A stretch of 64,000 bases of DNA, taken from Panaeolus papilionaceus. Lineage: Eukaryota; Basidiomycota; Agaricomycetes; Agaricales. Positions within the stretch are counted from its first letter, which is position 1, and every line of letters begins with the position of its first letter. The position numbers and the translations under genes are program-made. The stretch lies in the NCBI GenBank assembly GCA_015501605.1, contig JADNRZ010000010.1, forward strand, positions 434,001-498,000. The letters run 5' to 3'. A model generated the notes under the pieces. It saw nothing but the letters and a program-made list of their open reading frames with translations, searched no databases and was not told the origin of the DNA. Shown here piece after piece: positions 31,401 through 43,290 of the stretch.

Positions 31401-34400
31401 ACGGAAAGACTTGATGACGCACCGTCGTCAGGGACAATTACGCCGACGGATTTACACGTTTGGACTGCCCGTTCACCTGAGCACAGAAAGAAGCACAGGC
31501 GGACCGCGGACCGCCTGAAGCCTAAAGACAGATTGAATACGAGCGGAACATTATTGTGTATATATCGGAACTCATACTGTTGGCTCAGAAAAGACTCCAG
31601 AGCAAGTTAGGCTTTGTGGAGAATACCATCAAGCGTGCTTCTTGGCTGATGTGACAGCAAGACGGAGAATCAACTCGGACGCTTTGAGGGAATATATTCG
31701 CATAGCACTCGCGTTGCTAAAACCACGCGTCAAACAATTGATAGGGCATTTGATGGAGGCAGAAGTGTTTAAACATTTCATAGTTAAACCTGCAGACATG
31801 GAGCATCTGTAAACATCCGTGTCAGCGCAGACCAAACAAAGAGGAAACCCCCGTGCCATGTACCTTGTGGGCAGGGTCACCCTGGTACACATTTCACTGT
31901 GTAGCAGGACTGGTTGCCTGTTCAGCTTTCGTTTCAGTCCTCGCGTTAATGGCCAACGCGCGACAGTTCATATGTAAGTGCCAGGAGAGCTGAGATTTAC
32001 CGCTTTGTGGATAAAAATGACTCCGCGTGAAATGGAGAAAACTATGAAATGTTAAAGCCCGGTACCTCGTTACAGTCTGTAGCCGAAGTGATGTTGCGTT
32101 AATTGGCACATTAATGTCAACGGATATCAGTGACATACCTGTGGGGAATTGCACAATGCGCACTGGAGGCCCGGTAGGGGTCAAATTAAGCTACATATAT
32201 CTGCTAAGCGTCATGTGTGCTGAGGCGTTTCATTACCTTTCAAACCCAGAATCCGAAGTAACCTTTCACGGTCGATCGGTCTCTTGTATCAGAGTAGGAA
32301 CAGGGCCAAACTCACAGGTTGGCCCGGTGTCCCAGAGGACCTACACGTCGCTGCTTTCAGTGACAGTCACGGAATCTGAATCCTGCAGCAAGGCAATTGA
32401 TAAGAGGCATCAACCTGCACATTCAGGGTTTGTTTACAAGCGGACGCTTTTGGTCGCCAATAAGACAAGGGATATCGGGCAATGTCACGTCAGAGAGTTA
32501 GAAGCAGGCTTGGTACCTCGGACAGCTGCTGAGACAAGGATGAGAAAGCTGCTCTTGGCCTTTCTACATCTGAATACGAGTTGAATGCCTGTAATGAGGT
32601 GAAAGGTTATGCGGTCATAAAAAGTGAATCCTTATCTTCATGAGGGATATTTTTTAAGCTTACCTTGATAATATCCCAAACAGGGAGGTCTGGGCCATCG
32701 ATTGTAGGGTATGCCCATACTCATGAAAGAAAGAAAAAAACCGATGATAAAGGTTGGGACGGTTGCATTGACACGCGAAATCTGATGAGACTCCATTGGT
32801 AACCTTTTTAGACACATGGACAAGCGCCGAGCAACCGAATATCCTCCAGAGACGCCATAGCGAATATGAGAGGGGGAACTGATAACCCCAAGTACGTCCT
32901 GAAGTTGAGTGCAAGAATTGACACTGATGCAGCGACAGCACGAATAAGTAATTCACTTTATACAATCTTGCCATACTCCTCAACATTGACATGTTGACCC
33001 ACGATGATAGCTTTGCGACGAGGGTAAGATATTCATCGCGGAGACCTGGTAAATTGGTGGAAATCAATACTAGAGAATTTCGACTTTACACTCTAAAAAT
33101 CCCGCATCAATATTTAAAAACTCCTTCTGAAACTGGGTCACCGCTTAAACTCACTCGTATAAACACAAAAGTGTGACAACACAGGTTAATTACTAAGAAT
33201 ACAAGGACATTTGGTCGGATAGGATGGCTAGATATGCACTTTATTGAGGATGAACAGGGTCACAATATGGAGAGTTGGATGAGTGTTGGAGGCGAACGAC
33301 AGTTGTATTTGGCAGATCCTTACATACCAAACAATCGGCAAATTCCATAACCATCCACCCAATGTTTGATTTTTGGAGACCTTTGCAACCCTTTCGAGTT
33401 CTGTTCAAATCTCGGTATCAGAATTCTGGGACGCAAAATTATGGGTCGTTACGTTATGGTCAGATGGGCGAGCTCTAGTTTCGAGAAAAATGAAGATTTT
33501 CGCTTGTCTGGCACGTTTGTCTGGTTCTGCACCCACATACTGCCCGCCCTTCGTATAACTGGAATGACACGGACACATGCACCTGTCCAGAACTTGTGAA
33601 ATAGAAACCGAGGGCTACCCACTTGTTTAAATGTTCCTACAAGCCTTCACATTTTCACTTGCAATTTGCAGCTAATTCCTCCGATGGTGGGTATTAACGG
33701 GATGGTACGAACACTAACCCGACTGTCCTCTGATTATACCAGCCTCAGGCTAAACTGATTGGGATGCCTGATAGGACGATACCATCTTTTCTAAGTGGCA
33801 GTATATACGACAACTTCTATCAAGATAACAGCAATGTGCCTCAGTACACTTGCGAGAAAGAGGATTAACATGTCTATCTACATTCAGCACATTTCACACA
33901 CCTGCTCCTCATTTAATCGAAACGCTGTGAAGATGAAAGGTAGTCACGGCTTGTAAACAAGTACCCGCTCGAGGACCGACCTCAGACCTCCCATGGCGAG
34001 ATCTCACGTCTGAGCCAAGAGGGTGAAAACTAACATTTGCACCATTTGGCTTGGACTAAAAATAGACATCTGCCTTCGGTTGCTTTACACCAAGTCCCCT
34101 ACGGCGATGTAGCACAGATTTTAAGCGGGCTTGGACCCTTTGTACTCTATCAAAGTCGTGTCCCCAGATGGTGAATACGTACCATCATGCAGCCCCAGAT
34201 CTACTGTAAGGTCGATTGAATGCTAATTTCTTTCACTGTGGTAAAATGTTACAATCCAAAGTGGTACACAACCTGTCGCGTTCAGCCGATGAATCCGCCA
34301 TGTTTTAGCTGTCATACATACTTGTCAGGTCTAACTTAATCATTCGTTTAGACTGCCGCAGCATCGATCCCACTCGCTTCACGTTTCTCATCGTGACATC

Positions 34401-35703
34401 AATCTGTCGCTCAGTCCGCCATCGACACAATCGCGGTAGAAATGCTATCACAAGCGAGGTTTTTGCCTCAGAGCCACGCCAAGATAGAGGCTCACCACAG
34501 GTAAATAGTGTTCGCACAGGACACGCGCTGTTGTTGTGCCAGAGAACTTGGAACTTTCCGAAGCCTCACCCACGGCTCGGGTAGACACGCTTTATGGCGA
34601 GACGTTGTTTCCACTCATAAGGATAGATTATTACGTTTACGAAGGTGAAATTGTATTCAGTTACCCAAGCTGAGAGAGGGCATGAGACGTTGGAGGGCGT
34701 ACGTACCGAATATGCGAGGGGGCAGCTGGAGAGTTGTTCGAGCGAGGTTTTCTAGATTTTTTGCTGATGTTGATTCGAATTCCGGATCTTTTTTCCTGGA
34801 GGTCTCGAAGTACAGGTGTTCAGGGCTGCGAAGGGCTGGTCAGGCCGTGGCAGTCAAAGAGAATAACTGGAGACCTTCATGGCCTAGGACTCACTTTATG
34901 GTGCGCCATTAGCACGTATCAATCCCTGCGCAGGTCAGTCGTAATTTTAACCTTACAAAATCACTGCTGAAACTCACTGGGTAATTACGATCTATTCCCA
35001 TACAGATAAGTACTAGTATGTCCAGGGTTCGATAGCTTGTACTGCGCAGGGACACATATCTCCTCTCGTAGACTTAACTTGGATGACACGTTTCCGTGGC
35101 TGCACATCTCCAATTTACAGCATTTTCGATCGACGGTCACCCCATTCCTCCGCCCTAATCATTAAGGAGGTAAGCACTGTGACATTGATACCGAAAAACG
35201 ATTAGTACATATCTGGTATCCAGCCTTACACCCGCCGAGAAGCAAAGAAAAATGTCGAGGATGTATTAATGCTAATCGAATGAGGCCCCTGCACGTCTTT
35301 ATCGAAACTGTGATGCCATGTAATTGCTATCGAATAATTACACACAATGTAACCGCCATTTTAATTGGCTCAAACTCCGAAACTCCGCTTGAGAAGGGTT
35401 GAATAACTGGACCTCCAGCTTAAGGTCCCACATATAGAAGCTCACACAGGATCACCATATTCTCCATTGTCCGGCTTCGCAGCGTGCACCATACTATGAG
35501 TTGCCGTGCCTATCATTCCACCCGGGCACAGGTCGTATGTCCGCCGCCTCCCTGAGAATGAAGGTCGATGCAATCAGATGACAACAGGTACCAGAGAGTT
35601 ATAAAGCTCTGATCCAAATGATTGCTTGGGTATACATTTCATTGCGCAAGCCTTGCCTCACAACTATCTTCATCCGCCCTTTCTATAATCTCAAGGAACA
35701 GGA
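31401..35703. other. 4.3 kb region without an intact gene
   Basis: Only short ORFs without recognisable domains (the longest, 32114-32584, 156 codons, shows no family hallmarks). A possible peptidase relic is listed separately at 32660-33050. No long repeats, transposase or reverse transcriptase motifs were seen. The last 100 bases are the leader of the methyltransferase gene. Confidence 0.5.
32660..33050 (-). pseudogene. Possible relic of an M3-type zinc metallopeptidase
   Basis: Minus-strand fragments read LRDEYLTLV..SMARL (near 33040-32965) and FFHEYGHTLQSM (near 32735-32700). The second matches the zinc site of M3 peptidases (FHExGH, HExxH zinc motif) and the first resembles the LRDEYA.L segment that precedes it in that family. 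The two lie closer than in a full gene and in part in different frames, and no other exon was found. Chance similarity cannot be excluded. Confidence 0.4.
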
Positions 35704-37238
35704 ATGTACACAGCAGACATGGACTGCGACAGCGACCAAGATAGCGACATACAATCTACTACGGGCTATTCTCCGAGTATGGCGAGCTCCAGGCCGACCA
35801 CGGCTGATGAAGGATCGATGCGTTCCGCATCACCAGCACCATCCGTCATGTCATTCACATCTTCATTCCGAGAACATTTATACAAGCAGGAGTATGGCCG
35901 CAATTTGAACGCGTACTCAGACGTTTATCGTCTTCCGGCAGACGAAGAGGAATTGAACAGGCTGGGCAAGTGCCTTTTTGCGCTCAGAAGCGTCCAACTA
36001 ATGACCCCTCTTTCTCTAGATGATCAGCACAGTATGCTTATCGCAGCTATGGGGGGAAAATATGTCCCTCCAATGCATGAGGTGATGGCTGATGACACGC
36101 CCGGTGAACCGAAAGCAGTTCTGGATCTTGGGAGTGGCAGTGGCAACTGGTAGGTCATGCGCTCAGGTTCCTATTTTTATCTTTTATTTATCGTTCAATC
36201 GATTATGATAACCAAACTATAGGATCATGGACGTTGTTCGAGATTGGCCTAATTGTACCGCTGTCGCTGTCGACTTGATTCCACTGCAAATTCCGTGAGT
36301 GTCATTGGTGCTCGTGGTCGCGTTGCAGCTATCCTTATTGACGTGTTTTATCCGATCTGTCGCTTATTAATAGGGACCAGCCACCGAATCTTCGGTGAGG
36401 CTGACTTTACTTTCGTTCCGAGGATATCTTTGGAGCGGCTCATTCAAACGCTTAATTTATAGGAGCGAGGTTGATGATATCAATCTTGGTTTGGAACATT
36501 TCTATGGAGATTTCAATGTTGTGCACTCTCGATTAATCTCCTATGGGGTAAGTCACTTTCGACTCGCCCTAGATTCACACAAGAGCTTAATCATGCGCCA
36601 ATCCCATATCAGATAAAGGATTATCACCGCCTCATTGATCAAATTAGCCATGTCGTCAGGCCAAGAGGACTCGTATTTTTCATGGAGTTCGACTTTTACA
36701 CATACGACGCGAACTTCCAAAAGATTAAGTACAACGATGAGTTCAATTACCACCCTCCATGGTGGACCTGCTGGTTCAGACTCTTGCGCTTTGCCATAAA
36801 ACAGAGAGGAGGTGACGTCGAGGCCGCTGCCAATATGCTCGATTGGGTATCGAAACACCCATCATACGAAGAAGTAGTCTATAAAGACTTCTATCTGCCT
36901 ATTATACCGCACCCACGAAATCCAGCAAGGGAGTCACAAGCCCAGACGCGATTCTACGACAAGTGCTTCAATGATTTAATGGTGAGTCCTCCTACATGCA
37001 CATCATGGTGTTCTCAACGCTAACAAGGAAGTCTCAGGTTTTCCATAAATCATGCAGACCACTCATTCTCGGAAGTGGGATTCCAGAAGACATGTTGGAT
37101 GATCTGGATCGACGATGTTTACAAGAATCGGCAGAAGCGCGAATACCCCAGTTCACACATATCGAATGCGTTTACGCACGGAAGAAAGCAGGGATCGATG
37201 AATCAAATGCTATGGGCCTATACAACCATGATCCTTAG
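35704..37238 (+). CDS. SAM-dependent methyltransferase, LaeA-like small-molecule/regulatory type
   Basis: Six exons, 35704-36149, 36223-36294, 36374-36394, 36463-36547, 36613-36981 and 37038-37238; 397 residues, phases consistent. The N-terminal ~55 residues are Ser/Asp-rich and disordered. NLNAYSDVYRLPADEEELNRL is a segment typical of the fungal family before the Rossmann fold. Motif I is VLDLGSGSGNW, the acidic end of strand 2 is VAVDLIPLQIP, and HVVRPRGLVFFMEFDF is the post-motif III strand. A 21-base third exon is unusual but needed for frame. The substrate cannot be inferred; relatives include LaeA-like regulators and small-molecule methyltransferases. No biosynthetic cluster is apparent nearby. 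Confidence 0.85.
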
Positions 37239-39528
37239 CCAGACAGATGGTTCCATTGGAGTGGAGCAGTTGTCGCCCGGAAATGTGTCGGACACGAGAA
37301 TTCATTTAGTAGACTATCTACATCCGTTACTTTAGTTTCCGCTCTCGAACCACGCTGTAGATCGTCATCAGGATAGCTTTGATAACACAAAACCTCACTA
37401 AATCTGATGATCGTTCGAGACTGGTTGTTCTGGTCTCATTCTGGATCAGTTTTAGCTCGGATGCAGAAGCAATTGTGAGTTTAAGCAGCCTAAGTGGTAT
37501 ACCTGTTGGAATAATCGATAGAAAATTCACGCGCGTGAACGAATAAACGCGATGTATTTCGTTTGACCGCTGGGGACGAGAGAGAGAGGCAAACGGATAA
37601 CTAAAAAACACAAAAATTATTTACTTATACGCTTTCTAATCAGCATCTGCGGTGATAAGGATGTATTTCACCTACGGGGGGAATTCACGCACCTATAGCT
37701 ATCGAAGTAGTCGAGTCGGACCTTCCAGTTGCCTGTGTCCGTCCGCGGGAACCGGTGGAGTACACAACTGTGAGCTTCATCATGTTCAGAGAAGTAGAAA
37801 GGAACATATACTCACCTACCAAAGGGTATGGGCGCTAGGGATGGAGCTCGATAGAGCCGCACGAGTTCAGAAGCCGAGCCCCTCTGATGCGATCGCTCAG
37901 AGAAATCGCTTAAGTACCGAATATGGATATCGAGCGCTCGTCGAGACGAAGACCAAGCGCAGAGATAACGGTAAAAGTGATAACCGGCCAGAAACCAGAA
38001 TGGAAAGAGGATTCCCAATTCTGTATTATCAGTATGCCAAGTAGCGCGGTATGAGACCCAAGAGTATAATTACTCGGCACCAACGAAACCGAACATGAGG
38101 TGGGAAAAGAGATAGGAAAATATCGGGAAAACGAAGATACGAAACATATAAATACGTAAGTGGTGGAAATGTAGCTGGTGGGGATAACGCAAGGGTAATA
38201 GCCTGAAGGCGCTAGGACGAATGTGGCTTGACGGCGAGAACTCGTAGCCGTAACATTCGGGGCCCGAGTTCCAGATGGATAGCCTGGTGTGACTATGGCT
38301 TGAGACGAGGTAATAATTGGGGTGCTGATGACCCTGAGGGGATATCAATAGATGCTCAGGCTCACGGAGGAACAGGTGAAGGAGTGGATCCCTAAACACT
38401 CTTCGGGCCATGACAATTATAGAGGAGATGGTGAACTTCATCGTTTCGAAATGCTGGAACTATGAAGGGATCTCTAAGCGGGGAGAACCACGGTATGGGA
38501 GAAAGGGTAGTGAGGGCTCTGTCAATCCCGAAAGCTATCATTTTATACTTCATAGGTCTCACCGCTCACCTCGTAAGGTTCGAAGCATGACCGTCGCATT
38601 GTTCCTGCAGGATGAAAGGGCGATATCCGCGGCAGCCGTCATCATTGGTGAGCGTCTACCAAGAGGGTGATCGTAATGGTCAATTCAGTCCGTATGGGGA
38701 ATAGCCAAGGGGTACTCGCAACTCGTAATATCTCTACGAGTATGAGGGCAAAGTGTTGATGCGAGTTGGTTATTGTATAAGTGCTCACAATAGGTCGAAT
38801 ATCGACTTGTGAAACACTGGAAATTCTTTTGACAATAATATTCTTTACTTTTGTTTTTAAAATTCCCGAGGTTTCTGCATTACTCTTGATAAGAAGGCCA
38901 AAGTATGGTTGTATAAAGCAAGGCCGGAGCTTGTTGTTATAATAATTAATACCTCAATGGCGGGATTGCTTCACGCTACCAGCGCCTGGCGCGCTGAATT
39001 GAGAAAGTTGATGGCATCATCTGTCCAACATTCGATTCAAACCCGCTCAGTCAAAATCTATTGCCGTAACTAAGCGTGCGGATGTGCACAGTATTCTGGG
39101 ACCATCCGCAAACGTCAACAGCTGTGAGACGGACTCCAGTGAATGCGACAAGTTGCCAATTCAAGGTTCTTCGCCTCCTGTAATGTTGGATGTGTCATTT
39201 GAAGGAAATGCAGTGAGTAGCTTGCTACTACCCAAGGACGTCTCTATCAATAGAATACGATTTTCGTCAGTGTATCCAACGCGTGGTAGTGATGGTCCGT
39301 TCAGTTAATTGCCCACCCATTGGCCCATTGTGGTCTGGAACCCTTCCCAAAAACGATAATCAATGCCCCTATTCCTCAGCGTCACGTGCCATCAATCTTG
39401 CACTCATTGCTTTGTCTGGCGAAAGCTTTCTGCCTGCCATCTTGCCTTCTACTGCCTCATTGTCGTATTCATCCCACTCAAAAATATTATAAAGGATTCA
39501 ACGGCCTATCTTGAACTCTTGTTTTATC
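37239..39528. other. 2.3 kb region without a recognised gene
   Basis: Contains ORFs of 130 codons (37652-38044, plus) and 123 codons (38070-38441, minus). The minus-strand ORF has hydrophobic stretches near its end, but neither matches a known family or shows convincing intron structure. It could hold a degenerate membrane-protein gene on the minus strand; not called. Confidence 0.4.
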
Positions 39529-40892
39529 ATGCGCCGTCCCACATTACGCAGCGACACAAAACCCTCAGTGGCAACAATCCCCGAACGCGCAGTGTTAACA
39601 AACGAACGTTTGTACACTAGAGCTCGCCTCCTCACTCTGGCCAAGGTAATTCTTAATCATGATGGCACACAAATATACCCGTCCTTACAGCCATTTACAG
39701 CAACACCAAGTCCCAATAGCCCAAAAGTCACGAGCTCAAATTATTGATGATCTCATGAAGCAGCGTGGCAATGCTCTCGAAGCTCCCTCCCGGGCTGCCC
39801 AGACCGCAAAGGGGGTCAATCGAACGGCAAACGCATCTCCATCTCACGTGTGTACCCTTACGGCCTGTCTTTTCTATTGGTGACCTGATTTTGATCTGTG
39901 TGTAGGTTGTCGCTTTAGTGCAGGAGCAGAACACACCAAATGATGCACCAGACCTGCCACATACATCTGAGAAGGGGCCCAATCCAGATACACCTCCTGT
40001 CCCTCAAACACCGTGTACACGGAAGCAAACATCTGTAGAGTTTAGTCCCATCCTTCCAGAGGATGTCGACACCAGTACGCCGATCAACAGCCCAGGATCA
40101 TTGAGGACACCAGTTGGGGGCCCGGTGCCAAACAGCGTTACACCACAATCTGGTACATCACTCGATATATTCTCTGGGGGGTTATTATTTAATTTTATTT
40201 CGGATGTTTCAAACAGATAATGGGATTCGGTCACCTCTAAGAGGCAGATTTCTTCATTATCGACGACGATTCACCACCGCGCTTCGGGGACTGACGCCCA
40301 GCCCTTCTGGCTCACCCACAATAAATCCTTTCGTCACCGGTTCGAGCTCAGGTGACAATAAAGAAGCGGACATGAGCCTCACTCCAACTATGCCTACACG
40401 AAGAGCAGTCCGAAGAAGGAATCCCACCCCTCCGCCCCTCGGTGCACAGCGATTTGCTGCGTTGGAGCCGCTCTCGGAGGAAGATGACGACGACGATGTT
40501 GTTTCGTTGGTGACTAATGAGTCACCCTCACTAGCAGCCAGCTCTCTTAGGACTGCAAGCTCATCAAGATCCTCCAGTGCGTATCCTATAATTGGCTCAT
40601 GAGACTTTGCTCACGCAACCATCTTTTAGCTGAGATCGATTGTGATTCTGACCCTGTTCGATTGGTCAAGAAGGCCAAATTTTGTTTTGATTGGAGTGCT
40701 TTCGGTTTCGATTTTGAGGAGAAGATAGAGGTGGAGACTACTGGGCAGCTGCCAGCCGAAGAAGTGAAGGAAAAAATACCGGTGTGGAACAGTTCAGGTG
40801 GACTAAACTTGGAGGCCATACCCAGTGTGGTGAAAGGTGGATGGCAGTGGGACGACATCACCGACCTCCTACGCAATTCAGATTTCCGTTAA
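39529..40892 (+). CDS. Uncharacterised Ser/Pro-rich protein
   Basis: Five exons, 39529-39645, 39701-39847, 39906-40152, 40217-40576 and 40630-40892; 377 residues, phases consistent throughout (sum 1134). No known domain. Most of it is low-complexity: Pro/Thr/Ser-rich (PDTPPVPQTPCTRKQ), a basic stretch GRFLHYRRRFTTALRG, and an acidic box SEEDDDDDVVS. The C-terminal exon is the only ordered-looking part (EIDCDSDPVRLVKKAKFCFDWSAF, then GGWQWDDITDLLRNSDFR). This suggests a disordered nuclear or scaffold protein with a short C-terminal binding region. Expression is not shown; alternative splice choices in exons 2-4 are possible, but the chosen set is the only one found that keeps all parts open. 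Confidence 0.55.
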
Positions 40893-41337
40893 TAGCCCAT
40901 AAGGCAATTATAGTTTTGCTGACGAGACGAATTGTTGCTTATCTTCTTGTGTGGGCCAATCTATTTCTAGATCTGGCCGTTATATCTTAGCTTCGGATTC
41001 TGCAGGCGACTCCGACGGGTCTCATTCGGAACTCTATAAATGTTGTATTAAAAGCATGTATTCTAGTAGCTTTGTGGAGTAGTAATGCAGTATGTAATTT
41101 GCCATTAAATCGTCGTTTACTTCAAAGACTGGAGCTCGTCTCAACTTGATTTGATTTGATGCGACCTGGCCCAAGGCGTGACTTGAATCGCGCTCGTCAC
41201 ATCCCATGATACTTATCACGCCTGCGTGACTTAATGAGGGTCACCGTTGTTTCCGCCCAGGTTGCACGCACACCACGTTGACTGTCATTAGATTGTAGCT
41301 GACGCGTATACTTCGCTATTTGTCACAAACATACATC
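40893..41337. other. Intergenic region
   Basis: 3' flank of the preceding gene and leader of the next. No feature recognised. Confidence 0.4.
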
Positions 41338-42869
41338 ATGGCCCCTAAATTATACGGTATGACTCCTCATATTGTACCTTATTCCGCGTTGAACTTAACA
41401 TTGTCCCTCACAGGCTTAGCAGCGCTGGAAAAGGCCATGCGTAAAAACATGAAGCAAAAAAAGGGACGCAAGAACAAGGATCCTTCCTTTACATATCACG
41501 TATTGCCGATAGACCCGGACTGGGAAGCGCAGACGGGCATCTACGCACCTGGAGCTGGTATTACACCAGCTCGCCCGAGTTCCAGTAAATCATCATATTA
41601 TGTTCTTTTTTCGCATTTTTGGCTATTTCATACTTAGATCACTGACAGGCACAGCTGAAACACCTTCCACCGCTGTTTTGGAATCCGTCAGCGCACCGCT
41701 GAAAGCAAAAACTTCACATTCATCCTTAGCCTCGACAAAAACCAAAACCAAAATCAAGTCCCTGTCAACAACTGGAATTGCAAATGTGGCCGCGAAACAC
41801 TCTCATTTTGATAATCAGAAGGGACCAACACCAGCATCAGCCTCAAAGGCAGTCGAGGGTAAAGGCGAGGTTCACCCTAGCTCAACATCCACTGGTCCCA
41901 CACCCGCAATGCCGGCCACGAAGGCTAGTAGGCCCCCTATTCCAATCACGTTGCCGTTACAGAACATTCAGGCAACAGTCGTGCCTGACAGTGTACTCAC
42001 GACAATCCGTGCCCAGAAGCTTTGTGCATCATGCAGGGCGGCATTTCCAGCAAATTTGCCATACAAACGATGCAACCTGTGTAGGGAAAAAGGTCGAGAG
42101 AGGAGCAGGATGAAGCATCTGAAAGCCGCTGCAGCCAAAGCAGCTCTTCCTCCCATCGACAAAGACAAAGTGGACTCGCAAAGTCCCATCCAGGATTCCG
42201 AAGCCCAAGAAGCGGGCATTGAGCCAAGCTCAACGTCATCAACACACGCTGTTGGTCAAAAAAGGAAGACATCGGACATCGAACCTATAGAAACATCGAC
42301 GAAGCCGAAGAAAACTAAGAAGAGCAAGGTTGACGAGTTTCCTGTGGTGAGTGCTTTTCGTCGAATTCGTATTTCTTTCATTCATGTAGTTCACTTTCAG
42401 ACAGAGTACCAGACCGCAGATGGTCTCTACCAGGATCTGAAAACATGGTCCACTGCCTTGCAAGTTCGTCTGAAGGCTTCGATCACTCCATCCATCGAGG
42501 AGTTCAACTTCTCCGGGACTTTCTCCATCGTGATGGATACTACCGTTGACCATGCTTCACAGCTCGACTCTATCATCAGCGATTTGAAAGTCCATATCAA
42601 GATTGGCGAGTAAGTAGCCCCGTTTTCTATCGTGCGCTCACCCAAATTACTGACGATTTTCATCTTCTGATTTATATAGTGAGTTGGTTTCGAAGCGGAA
42701 AACTTTGCCACGACACTCCAAAACTGTCAAATGCAAGTGCAAAGCGTGTCTTTTGACCCCCTCACGCTGTGCAGGCAACGTCGAAATCACTGTCGGCGCA
42801 GATATGTCACATCCTTTTATTCCTGGTCAAAAGATTGACATCCGAGTTCGCCACCGCATCCCAATTTAA
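41338..42869 (+). CDS. Uncharacterised basic protein with a C-x2-C-x12-C-x2-C zinc-ribbon-like motif
   Basis: Five exons, 41338-41356, 41414-41584, 41649-42346, 42401-42609 and 42680-42869; 428 residues (sum 1287, phases consistent). The first exon is only 19 bases (MAPKLY). The N-terminal part has a Lys/Arg-rich stretch (KNMKQKKGRKNKD), the middle is Ser/Thr/Ala-rich, and at about residues 188-206 CASC..CNLC forms a possible zinc knuckle followed by REKGRERSRMKHLK, a basic helix. A nuclear-localisation-like cluster (KPKKTKKSK) follows. The C-terminal 130 residues look folded (LYQDLKTWSTALQVRL, FSGTFSIVMD) and carry a second Cys group (KCKCKAC..C). Probably nuclear; similar Cys-plus-basic motifs occur in poorly characterised basidiomycete proteins. 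Confidence 0.65.
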
Positions 42870-43290
42870 AAATCCACCAGAACGATTTTTTTTTTTGTAA
42901 TTCGCTATTTTGAACTGACACGTCGTCCTACCCTGTCGATCCTATTATCTTGCACCTAATAATATCAATGTTATCCATGTACGTATTCATCAACACAGCA
43001 CTTTCACATCGAGTCGTTCTTGTTAAGCCAGCCTTACACCAATTTCTCGATTTATTTTTATTTCTGGACCATGTATGTGAATAGGCATGTATGTCTAATG
43101 TTGCCCTAATTCCTTGCTAGACTGCCAATATCGAGACTAAGCTATGGTGAAGACCGTAAACTGTTACAAGCATCCATGTATCTGAAGGTCATGATCGAAA
43201 CAAGGAATGGGGGTATAAGGTAGATGGTGACAAGGTACAGAGCATTATATATATATGGTGCGAAGGTATGGGACCTGAAGGCGAATGTTA
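42870..43290. other. Convergent intergenic region
   Basis: The 3' ends of the preceding plus-strand gene and the following minus-strand gene face each other here. No other feature seen. Confidence 0.4.

Noticed and set aside
31401..35703. Retrotransposon or DNA transposon in the gene desert
   Set aside because: No reverse transcriptase, integrase, transposase motif or paired long repeat could be found.
37652..38441. ORFs of 130 and 123 codons as possible genes
   Set aside because: No family hallmarks, no intron pattern, and no paralogue; left as unresolved intergenic DNA.
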